In this document: piece after piece, positions 54,913 through 64,000 of the stretch | How the letters are laid out: every line of letters starts with the position of its first letter | How positions within the stretch are numbered: position 1 is the first letter of the stretch | Assembly (NCBI RefSeq): GCF_016920785.2 | Contig: NW_024609836.1 | Coordinates: 60,987,930-61,051,929, forward strand | DNA from: Ixodes scapularis | Lineage: Eukaryota; Arthropoda; Arachnida; Ixodida; Ixodidae | DNA: 64,000 nucleotides | Direction: 5' to 3' | The notes under the pieces: generated by a model | Database searches by the model: none | The model's input: the letters and a program-made list of their open reading frames with translations, nothing else | Told to the model about the DNA's origin: nothing | Program-made: the position numbers and the translations under genes

Positions 54913-57518
54913 GTTGCTTAACATTTAAGAAACGCGGGGCGTGTCAGGTTCGAAGCATTTTATTATGGCTTCAGGACCAATCAGATTGTGGCGTTGCCGG
55001 TAGAAACGCCAAAGACACAATCACATAGAGAGAAACTCTCGTTGATTATAATAGAAAGAAAAGAGCGAGTTACTGTTTCGGAAGTAACTTTTAATGCTTC
55101 TCTGCTACCATGTCAATTCGCAGGGGAACAAAGAGAAAAAAAAAGGCATTATTACAATTTAGCTCCGTGCATCGCGGTTCGTTCTTAGGATTTGTTTTTT
55201 GTCCGCTTATTATGAATTTTTATTGGTTGCGGAAAAATAGTCTGATTTTTGAGACTCGGTACACCCTACGTCTCTTAAGTGGATTATGTGAATACTCATC
55301 GGTTGTATATCGACTGACAATCAACAAACGTGCCGCCGTGACACAAGAAACATCTTTCCAGAAAAAAAAAAACCGACCAAAAACCAACATCTCAGACTTT
55401 TTTACCGTCACTGCCGTTCTACGAAACTGCGTGCATTTGAGCACGAGGAAAAGCGGAAATGTCTTAAGTGGCCGATAATTTAATCTTGCTTTGTCATGTA
55501 TCGAAAATCGATGATGGTCGCATTTTGTGAACGAGGTCGTAAGATAAGTCATCTACTCAAGTCGGCTGTGCAGTAGCGAGTGTTCCTAGGCTCGCATCGA
55601 CATAAGTACTTCAACATGTAATTGTGGGTGGCCAGTTTGTGTACGCATGGTAAGTCTGCTGAAATATTTAATACCCAGGGGATACATTTGCTTTGGAGAT
55701 TCGTGCTGCTCCGCGTAAGTTCTAGTCTGGACCCAATCCTAGTTTAATCGAAGTCTAGAATATGTGAATAAAGTATGCGCATCACCTTATGTTAATGAGA
55801 GCCGTAGACGCCAGAAAAAGCCACTTCCGACAGACCATCTGTTGTTTGTACGTTAGAGTCTCCGTTGAAGACGTTTCTTTATCTTGTATCTGGTACATGA
55901 GGATTCAGGAACGAGCTTAATGTTAAACAGAACCAATATGCTGATGAGCAAAAATCAAGAAGGTATTCGAGGAAAAAAAAAAAAAGAAAAATTGACGTTT
56001 CAACTTAACGGTTTAGCATGTTCCATTTTATATGGTAACGAATGCAGTATGAACGTGCGTGCACAACTTTATAAAAATAGTTAATGGGTATCTAAGTATC
56101 ATTGAGACACATTTCCTAATACTGCTATTGATCAACTGCACAGATAACTCTCAAAGTCTACCACGCCATCAAAAACGTTGGGTGCAAAAGTCATATAACT
56201 TTTCCTGAGTTTGAATACGACTACAGACCGATACATATACTCCCATTCGGCACTGTTTATTTATCGTGAAAACATTTTGTACGGTCAGAAAGTTAAGCCC
56301 AGAGTCGTTAAAAATAGGAAATATTGGGTGTTGAAGAACTAAGATGCAAAATAACGACATCATGCTAACCACGATATCGCAAAGTATGTCCTGTGGTTGT
56401 TAAGCAATGCTGAGGAATTTCAAAACTAGGATTAAGATAGTGCAGATAGCTTTCTTTACTTAGAAAAAACACCCTTTTATTTTCCCTTTTCTCCAAGGGA
56501 GAATACTACAATACTATACTTCCCAGGCCCAGAACAAAATCATTTTGCAACATATATTAGTCATTGTCTAAGGCAACAGGGGGTACCATGGAAAAGAAAT
56601 GTTTCTCTGGATTTGCATGTTAAATATATGCTCGTATGTTGCAAGCAGAAAGCTCAAAGCAGCCGAATTATTAATATAAAGATGGATGCGTGTTAAAATG
56701 TATATCTTCTCAAGTGGCTAATATTTTGCATCGTAAGATGCCGGTGACTTAACTTGCTGGGCATTATCCTAACCTTCCAGTCAATGTTCACGTGTAGGAA
56801 GGTTTTAAGAGTGGACGCAAAACTGCTTGTACGCTATTTCGAGCGAGGTAGAGATGTGTATTCACCGCACTCACAATGAACGTAAGCTGTCGAAGCGTAG
56901 CCATATATATAAGGATAAACTCAATTCTATCTTTTTTTTTTTTTTATTGTTTCTCGGAAATCGCGCGGAACTTGTTTCGAGCGTTCCACGCGTCCCGGAA
57001 TATTTTTGGCCCCTTCTTTGGTATGTGTGTTTCATCGTGAAGCCATTATTACAGGTCACTGTTTACACAGGGCATCGTATATTTTGCCAACTCCAATTGT
57101 CTGCCTAAGTGACCACAAACGACATATTCTGGTACCGAAACTAGATTCGGGGTAACGTATAATTTGTAAAATCACAGGGTCGACGTTTCGTACCATTACT
57201 CTGAAGAACCTCCGCGCCGATGTTTACATCTCCGTACACCATACATTAAAGAAAAAAAAATTCAGTCCTTAATGGCGCTTGCACATGATACGAGCAGCGC
57301 AACATCGTCGGTGTCTAAAAATACCGCACCGCCGATCCGGGATTGACCCATGGACTGCGGAATTCGATCGCCGTTTACGGCGCAGGCTATATCGGGCGCC
57401 ATCTATCTTTGGTGGCACAAACACATACACCGCCGTCTTTGAACGTAACACCGCGCCGGTCACGTGGACAGAAATTAAAAGTGGGTTGAGTGATGTCTAA
57501 AAGGTTGTTGCAGTGGGT
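54913..57518. other. Unrecognised AT-rich region
   Basis: No supported gene. A-runs and T-runs only; the open frames are short and overlap on both strands. Confidence 0.5.
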
Positions 57519-57573
57519 CTTATGCTTTCAGTGAATGCAGTGCAATCACTGAAAGCATAAGAACGCAGTGGGT
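57510..57573. repeat. Hairpin flanked by 9-bp direct repeats
   Basis: CTTATGCTTTCAGTGA (57519-57534), an 11-base loop, then the exact complement (57546-57561). GCAGTGGGT occurs immediately before (57510-57518) and just after (57565-57573), like a target-site duplication. Confidence 0.75.
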
Positions 57574-57971
57574 GGTTTTATTCTGTTATCGCTGCTTGCT
57601 TGATGACTTCTTACGCTCTATGAAAACTGGAGCGTCCGCAACTCCCGCAAAGCACCTGAGAGAGTGTATGGCATGTATCTACGAAGGGCGCTCGCCAAAC
57701 GACGGGTCTGATCATATGTCTAAATCTAATAAATATATCTGCGTTCTGTGACGCCTCACATCGCTCAGTGCCACAGCACGGCCTCCGCAAGTTGCAGGGA
57801 TCGTCTCTGCCGAGCGGTTTCCGAAAGAGCAGACGCTTTCTTATTCCAATCGGCTAAAACCTTATTGTTCTTATCGTATCCTATCTTATCGTTCTTGTTG
57901 CTCTTATCGTCTAAAGCCGTAATCATAGTGGCCGCGGTATAATAATCAGACGCTTGGAAATCGCAATGCGT

Positions 57972-58145
57972 ACATTAGAGAGTTGTAGAGAACCTTTTTT
58001 TTGCATATGCGGTACGGTACGATGGGCCCTCCAGTACGCACTGCGCATGCGCAAGTCGTATGGAGTAGCGCATGCGCAGTTTGTACCGGAGGGACAATCG
58101 TACCGTATCGGATGTGCGAAAACGGTTCCCCAAAACTTTCTAATA
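57972..58145. repeat. MITE-like hairpin element with CpG-rich core
   Basis: ATTAGAGAGTTGTAGAGAACC, CGGTACGGTACGATGGG and CACTGCGCATGCGC at the left are mirrored by GCGCATGCGCAGT, CAATCGTACCGTATCGG and GGTTCCCCAAAACTTTCTAAT. The arms are about 75 bp. Confidence 0.8.
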
Positions 58146-58312
58146 AGCTCTCATTGACCGTTACGTTGTTTGGATACACAAGATTGTACCGGAATTACAC
58201 GCTGAAACGAACGTGTGACGAGGGTGAAGTTAATTGTTGCGAAGTTACGCTTCGGGACACGTAATCATTAGACGTCAGGCTGGTGTAGCGTGTCTGAATA
58301 CGAATAAAAACG

Positions 58313-58316
<4 letters not shown>

Positions 58317-58354
<38 letters not shown>
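58317..58354. repeat. (TA)n microsatellite
   Basis: An uninterrupted TA tract. Overlapping Tyr-Ile frames are artefacts. Confidence 0.95.
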
Positions 58355-58357
<3 letters not shown>

Positions 58358-58859
58358 AAAATAATAGAAGTATTAGTATTGATTGGACAAGAGGACACTC
58401 TACGGTATTCACTATATCAGCTACGATTTGGGTGATATGCCACTCCGATGCCCGATCGTTTCAACATTTTTCTATTGAATTTAGAAGAGTGTATTCTGTT
58501 GGAGTAAAAAAAAACCCATTCCAGTAGAAAATGAATACATCAGTATGACAGGAATCATGGGTTATAAAGAACACATTTTTGTTTTCTTGTTTGGTGCCAT
58601 TTTAATTGACCGTTTGCTACCGCGCGTACACTAGACATCGGTCAACCAAATAGTTAAGCCAAAACCAGGTAAAAAAAAATCAAAGTTTGTGCGCTAGAAT
58701 TCTGATGACATGAGAGGGAGATTGAACGAAGATGCAGATTCGATACGAGTGCTGCGTCAACGATCGGCTAAGACTTGTGTCTAATCAAGGCGTCGAAAAA
58801 CGCTCGGTATCCGACTCGGGTCTCATTGCCGAGCGGGTGCCATTTTAACTGCTGTCGAT

Positions 58860-59010
58860 ACCGGTTATAACGAAGTCAACAGGAATCGGAATTCACTTCG
58901 CTATATCCGCTATTTCGTTATAACCGACTTTGGTTATGACGAAGTGCGAAAGGGAATGGGAAATCGTGATCGCTTCGCTGTAGCCGCTATTTCGCTATAA
59001 CCGACTTCGA
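58860..59010. repeat. Two-unit repeat with TATAACGAAGT motifs
   Basis: Two units of about 75 bases carry GGTTATAACGAAGT and GCTATTTCGTTATAACCGACTT, or close variants. Such motifs recall the ends of pogo/Tigger-type elements, but no transposase is present. Confidence 0.5.
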
Positions 59011-60350
59011 TAGTATAACAAAATTTCACGGAGGAAGAACGGGACGTTCGCAAGTCTCGATAGTTTTAGGTGGTTTTCGTTGATGCCCAAGCAAGTATCT
59101 TTTTTTGCTGGCTGAGGCGATCGCAGCTTTCTTTTTAATACTAGACTACGGCCCTACTTTTGTTTCCTCCCACAAAGGGCAAAAAACAAATTCTGTCAAA
59201 AAAAAAAAAAAAAACACGCACAAACATAAAAGCAATAACCAAATACGGCTTGCATAAACTTTACCTTGGCATCACGCTACACATCAATTTTGTTTCGCTA
59301 ACCGCCACCTCCCTTATACAAATATTTTCCATTCCGACAACGCTACATCTTGTTATATTTATGCAAATAACCTAATATGTTCTCTGAGCGTTGAGAAAAA
59401 CAAAAGAAAACCCAAGCCTACCGTTTTTTTTAATTTTTGCCTTTTTATTACTTAAACGCGCTACACTATTTTACGGCGGGGTTGGGGAGACGAGAAATAT
59501 ATTATGCTGCAACGAGGGGTGAACTCAATGTGGAAAGTTTCTAACGCGGGAGGGTTCGTTTTGGTTTGTATTGTTTTGTTACGCATTGGGGGGGGTGAAT
59601 GTATTTATTTGATTCTATATCTTTTGTATGAAAGTTTATTAGTGCAGAGTTTGCAAGCGCGGTTGTAAGGTAAGAACGTTATATCAGGATGCCATTCGTG
59701 AAATTTATTTCTCCGGCTGAATTTATAATTTATATGGATGCGAATATCTGGATAGAAACTTAACTTTAGGATTAGCCGATGCCTTGTAGACAAATGGTCC
59801 TTAATGTGTCGTAAAAAAGAATTTATCAATAAACGTTTCTGCCTACGACTTACATCTCCATGAAAATGAATATTGTTTTCTCGCGTCTTGAGATTATGTA
59901 GACCGTTCGTTCAATACCGCTCTTATAGTTCTTCCTTTAATGTTAAATAATACTTTGGCATTAAATTTAACTTCTAGACTCTTTATACGAATATGTTTGT
60001 TTTTGGTTTTTTTATATACGAAGAAAAAAAAACTGTGTGTAGTTTCTCAGAGCACGCGAAGAGCGAAGCCACGTTCAATGAACCCAATGAGTTGTGTTTG
60101 CAGAAATGACACAAAAAAGTTTTTTTTCTTATTTAAAATGAGGCCAGGAATATGAGGTTGAGCATAATAGCTGATAACTATGTCTGGGTTGAAACATTTT
60201 CCCGGCTTTTTTATTCTTAGACCCCAACGTTCGACTCACCGAGTCCTTCTTTTACGAGTGAACGCAGGCGATCAATGTTTCCCGTACCATATAGTCACCG
60301 GCAAAGTGAGAACGGCAGGGGGTGTCTTTCGAACACCCCCGCCTCCAGCA
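59011..60350. other. Unrecognised AT-rich region
   Basis: No supported gene; only A/T-runs and short frames. A G-run lies at about 59589-59596. Confidence 0.5.
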
Positions 60351-60355
60351 TGCAC

Positions 60356-61243
60356 TCAGTGCCTTCCGACATATCCTCCTATATACTGATAAAGCCTGGC
60401 AGACCGCCACAAGAAGCGGCCGCCGGAATGAAAAAGGTGGAGCGGCAGACAACGAATGAGACGAGAGCTACGTGACTGGCGCCCCGCAGCGGCTAGACGC
60501 CGAAACGCAGCGACTCGCCGCTGCGGCGAGACACGAGGACCCGAAAGTGTGTTTCGGGTCCTCATCGCGGCAAAAGCTGCGTGCCGACGTGCATGTTCCC
60601 CGAGAAATAACCTTTCGATGCTCTCTGCTCCCAGATCCTCGCGCTCCAAATCTGCGACCGGGCACTCTATGGCTCCTTCGTCGAACTGCCAGGCTTTGCG
60701 AGTATAGAGGAGGCTATGCTTCCAACGCTCTGCTCCCAGATCCTCGCGCTCCAAATCTGCGACCGGGCACTCTATGGCTCCTTCGTCGAACTGCCAGGCT
60801 TTGAGAGCATAGAGGAGGCTATGCTTCCAACGCTCTGCTCCCAGATTCTCGCGCTCCAAATCTGCGACCGGGCACTCTATGGTTCCTTCGTCGAACTGCC
60901 AGGCTTTGAGAGTATAGAGGAGGCCATGCTTCCACAGCTCTGCTCCCAGATCCTCGCGCTCCAAATCAGCGACCGGGCACTCTATGGCTCCTTCGTCGAA
61001 CTGCCAGGCTTTGCGAGTATAGAGGAGGCTATGCTTCCAACGCTCTGCTCCCAGATCCTCGCGCTCCAAATCTGCGACCGGGCACTCTATGGCTCCTTCG
61101 TCGAACTGCCAGGCTTTGAGAGTATAGAGGAGGCTATGCTTCCAACGCTCTGCTCCCAGATTCTCGCGCTCCAAATCTGCGACCGGGCACTCTATGGCTC
61201 CTTCGTCGAACTGCCAGGCTTTGAGAGTATAGAGGATGGCCAT
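60356..61243 (-). CDS. Hypothetical 35-residue-repeat frame, left part
   Basis: Read on the minus strand from an ATG at 61243, this 295-codon frame has about six repeats of a 35-residue unit (LLYTLKAWQFDEGAIECPVA...). It then runs out of the satellite into about 90 unique residues rich in Arg, Ala and Ser. The ATG is in frame with the repeat because of a 1-bp insertion in the preceding unit. I do not recognise the protein. It may simply be a satellite that happens to be open. Confidence 0.25.
   Translation of the reverse strand: MAILYTLKAWQFDEGAIECPVADLERENLGAERWKHSLLYTLKAWQFDEGAIECPVADLEREDLGAERWKHSLLYTRKAWQFDEGAIECPVADLEREDLGAELWKHGLLYTLKAWQFDEGTIECPVADLERENLGAERWKHSLLYALKAWQFDEGAIECPVADLEREDLGAERWKHSLLYTRKAWQFDEGAIECPVADLEREDLGAESIERLFLGEHARRHAAFAAMRTRNTLSGPRVSPQRRVAAFRRLAAAGRQSRSSRLIRCLPLHLFHSGGRFLWRSARLYQYIGGYVGRH
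60535..60563. repeat. Short perfect inverted repeat
   Basis: GAGGACCCGAAA, a 5-base loop, TTTCGGGTCCTC. It lies about 55 bases outside the satellite. Confidence 0.85.
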
Positions 61244-62084
61244 GCTTCCAACGCTCTGCTCCCAGATTCTCGCGCTCCAAATCTGCGACCGGGCACTCTA
61301 TGGCTCCTTCGTCGAACTGCCAGGCTTTGAGAGTATAGAGGAGGCCATGCTTCCACAGCTCTGCTCCCAGATCCTCGCGCTCCAAATCAGCGACCGGGCA
61401 CTCTATGGCTCCTTCGTCGAACTGCCAGGCTTTGCGAGTATAGAGGAGGCTATGCTTCCAACGCTCTGCTCCCAGATCCTCGCGCTCCAAATCTGCGACC
61501 GGGCACTCTATGGCTCCTTCGTCCAACTGCCAGGCTTTGAGAGTATAGAGGAGGCTATGCTTCCAACGCTCAGCTCCCAGATCCTCGCGCTCCAAATCTG
61601 CGACCGGGCACTCTATGGCTCCTTCGTCGAACTGCCAGGCTTTGAGAGTATAGAGGAGGCTATGCTTCCAACGCTCTGCTCCCAGATCCTCGCGCTCCAA
61701 ATCTGCGACCGGGCACTCTATGGCTCCTTCGTCGAACTGCCAGGCTTTGAGAGTATAGAGGAGGCCATGCTTCCACAGCTCTGCTCCCAGATCCTCGCGC
61801 TCCAAATCAGCGACCGGGCACTCTATGGCTCCTTCGTCGAACTGCCAGGCTTTGCGAGTATAGAGGAGGCTATGCTTCCAACGCTCTGCTCCCAGATCCT
61901 CGCGCTCCAAATCTGCGACCGGGCACTCTATGGCTCCTTCGTCGAACTGCCAGGCTTTGAGAGTATAGAGGAGGCTATGCTTCCAACGCTCTGCTCCCAG
62001 ATTCTCGCGCTCCAAATCTGCGACCGGGCACTCTATGGCTCCTTCGTCGAACTGCCAGGCTTTGAGAGTATAGAGGATGGCCAT
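61134..62084 (-). CDS. Hypothetical 35-residue-repeat frame, middle part
   Basis: A 316-codon minus-strand frame starts with the ATG made by the T insertion near 62075 and reads through nine repeats. At the next insertion it shifts frame and ends after about 30 unrelated residues. Function unknown. Confidence 0.25.
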   Translation of the reverse strand: MAILYTLKAWQFDEGAIECPVADLERENLGAERWKHSLLYTLKAWQFDEGAIECPVADLEREDLGAERWKHSLLYTRKAWQFDEGAIECPVADLEREDLGAELWKHGLLYTLKAWQFDEGAIECPVADLEREDLGAERWKHSLLYTLKAWQFDEGAIECPVADLEREDLGAERWKHSLLYTLKAWQLDEGAIECPVADLEREDLGAERWKHSLLYTRKAWQFDEGAIECPVADLEREDLGAELWKHGLLYTLKAWQFDEGAIECPVADLERENLGAERWKHGHPLYSQSLAVRRRSHRVPGRRFGARESGSRALEA

Positions 62085-63880
62085 GCTTCCACAGCTCTGC
62101 TCCCAGATCCTCGCGCTCCAAATCTGCGACCGGGCACTCTATGGCTCCTTCGTCGAACTGCCAGGCTTTGCGAGTATAGAGGAGGCTATGCTTCCAACGC
62201 TCTGCTCCCAGATCCTCGCGCTCCAAATCTGCGACCGGGCACTCTATGGCTCCTTCGTCCAACTGCCAGGCTTTGAGAGTATAGAGGAGGCTATGCTTCC
62301 AACGCTCAGCTCCCAGATCCTCGCGCTCCAAATCTGCGACCGGGCACTCTATGGCTCCTTCGTCGAACTGCCAGGCTTTGAGAGTATAGAGGAGGCTATG
62401 CTTCCAACGCTCTGCTCCCAGATCCTCGCGCTCCAAATCAGCGACCGGGTACTCTATGGCTCCTTCGTCAAACTGCCAGGCTTTGAGAGTATAGAGGAGG
62501 CTATGCTTCCAACGCTCTGCTCCCAGATCCTCGCGCTCCAAATCTGCGACCGGGCACTCTATGGCTCCTTCGTCGAACTGCCAGGCTTTGAGAGTATAGA
62601 GGAGGCTATGCTTCCAACGCTCTGCTCCCAGTTCCTCGCGCTCCAAATCTGCGACCGGGCACTCTATCGCTCCTTCGTCCAACTGCCAGGCTTTGAGAGT
62701 ATAGAGGAGGCTATGCTTCCAACGCTCTGCTCCCAGCTCCTCGCGCTCCAAATCTGCGACCGGGCACTCTATGGCTCCTTCGTCGAACTGCCAGGCTTTG
62801 AGAGTATAAAGGAGGCTATGCTTCCAACGCTCTGCTCCCAGATCCTCGCGCTCCAAATCTGCGACCGAGCACTCTATGGCTCCTTCGTCGAACTGCCAGG
62901 CTTTGAGAGTATAAAGGAGGCTATGCTTCCAACGCTCTGCTCCCAGATCCTCGCGCTCCAAATCTGCGACCGAGCACTCTATGGCTCCTTCGTCGAACTG
63001 CCAGGCTTTGAGAGTATAGAGGAGGCTATGCTTCCAACGCTCTGCTCCCAGATCCTCGCGCTCCAAATCTGCGACGGGGAACTCTATCGCTCCTTCGTCG
63101 AACCGCCAGGCTTTGAGAGTATAGAGGAGACTATGCTTCCAACGCTCTGCTCCCAGATCCTCGCGCTCCAAATCTGCGACCGGGCACTCTATGGCTCCTT
63201 CGTCGAACTGCCAGGCTTTGAGAGTATAGAGGAGGCTATGCTTCCAACGCTCTGCTCCCAGATCCTCGCGCTCCAAATCTGCGACCGGGCACTCTATGGC
63301 TCCTTCGTCGAACTGCCAGGCTTTGAGAGTATAGAGGAGGCTATGCTTCCAACGCTCTGCTCCTAGATCCTCGCGCTCCAAATCTGCGACCGGGCACTCT
63401 ATGGCTCCTTCGTCGAACTGCCAGGCTTTGAGAGTATAGAGGAGGCCATGCTTCCACAGCTCTGCTCCCAGATCCTCGCGCTCCAAATCTGTGACCGGGC
63501 ACTCTATGACTCCTTCGTCGAACTGCCAGGCTTTGAGAGTATAGAGGAGGCTATGCTTCCAACGCTCTGCTCCCAGATCCTCGCGCTCCAAATCTGCGAC
63601 CGGGCACTCTATGGCTCCTTCGTCGAACTGCCAGGCTTTGAGAGTATAGAGGAGGCTATGCTTCCAACGCTCTGCTCCTAGATCCTCGCGCTCCAAATCT
63701 GCGACCGGGCACTCTATGGCTCCTTCGTCGAACTGCCAGGCTTTGAGAGTATAGAGGAGGCTATGCTTCCACAGCTCTGCTCCCAGATCCTCGCGCTCCA
63801 AATCTGCGACCGGGCACTCTATGGCTCCTTCGTCGAACTGCCAGGCTTTGAGAGTATAGAGGAGGCTATGCTTCCAACGC
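61975..63880 (-). CDS. Hypothetical 35-residue-repeat frame, right part
   Basis: This is the longest open stretch of the satellite: more than 600 minus-strand codons without a stop over about 17 units. Several changes between units (TGC/AGC, CAG/TAG, GGC/CGC, GAG/AAG as read on the plus strand) are silent on this strand but change residues or make stops on the plus strand, which slightly favours this strand if either is coding. The frame continues upstream (QHLARLERARRERWKHS) to a TGA near 63950, without an ATG. Family not recognised. Confidence 0.3.
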
Positions 63881-63885
63881 TCGCG

Positions 63886-64000
63886 CCTCGCGCGCTCGAG
63901 CCGCGCGAGGTGCTGGAGCAGGATCGCTCTCGCTGGAGGCGAGACAACCCAAGTTCCTCCTTCTCACCCGGTCAGCGACTTGTCGGGATGCAAGCGTGTT
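63886..64000. other. GC-rich flank of the satellite
   Basis: The sequence after the last unit has an inverted CCTCGCGCG...CGCGCGAGG motif and runs off the window. It may hold the start of the minus-strand frame or its promoter, but nothing can be fixed. Confidence 0.3.

Larger units (their letters stand above)
60618..63885. repeat. 105-bp tandem satellite, about 31 copies
   Basis: Unit starts (ATGCTTCC) lie at 60716, 60821, 60926 and so on to 63868, every 105 bases. There are two 106-base units, caused by an inserted T (GAGGATGGCC for GAGGAGGCC) before 61242 and 62083. About 30 complete and two partial units are present. Because 105 is 35 codons, frames stay open across many units on both strands. 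Variant units recur every four or eight units in the left half, showing higher-order duplication; the right half has more private changes. The array ends at GCTCGCGCC near 63885. Confidence 0.95.

Noticed and set aside
60716..63366. Plus-strand frames of the 105-bp satellite as the real gene
   Set aside because: Unit variants include TAG stops at 63361-63363 and 63676-63678 and more residue-changing differences than on the minus strand; kept only as satellite.

Overview
The window is animal nuclear DNA with no convincing single-copy host gene. It is a patchwork of transposable elements, hairpin (MITE-like) elements, microsatellites and tandem arrays. A metazoan host is shown by a Ty3/gypsy and a BEL/Pao retrotransposon, Pol III (tRNA-type) repeats, hammerhead-like motifs of the kind linked to Penelope elements, and a captured fragment resembling metazoan hnRNP L. 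My guess is a tick or other arachnid, but this is inference because no species-diagnostic gene is present.

Layout. 1-4110: AT-rich DNA with nothing I can name. 4110-17530: a nested block. Two copies of one dispersed repeat lie at its edges in inverted orientation (4142-4360 and 17310-17512). Between them are a 94-bp perfect palindrome carrying hammerhead-ribozyme-like motifs on both strands (4460-4553), a 6.07-kb Ty3/gypsy element with identical 192-bp LTRs inserted in a (TA)n tract (4668-10737), and a 6.4-kb array of a 434-bp unit, each with a tRNA-like gene (10811-17266). The array has six units pointing left and nine pointing right, forming a huge palindrome. 17530-25800: dispersed hairpin repeats, then unrecognised DNA. 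25813-29330: an internally deleted BEL/Pao element with 131/133-bp LTRs and a 5-bp target duplication. 29331-60350: mostly unrecognised DNA with many hairpin elements, short perfect inverted repeats, a 12-bp minisatellite and microsatellites. 60618-63885: about 31 copies of a 105-bp (35-codon) unit that is open on both strands.

How parts work together. The gypsy element has gag and pol in -1 register. At the overlap sit a canonical slippery heptamer (GGGAAAC), a 6-nt spacer and a strong hairpin, which is a complete-looking programmed frameshift signal. Pol is broken by a second, apparently accidental frameshift in the integrase zinc-binding region, so this copy should not be autonomous. Between pol and the 3' LTR lies a decayed fragment resembling hnRNP L (linker, third RRM and following linker), apparently captured host sequence.

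The observations most worth following are the captured hnRNP L fragment, the tDNA megapalindrome, the frameshift cassette, the paired hammerhead motifs, and the two-strand-open 105-bp satellite.
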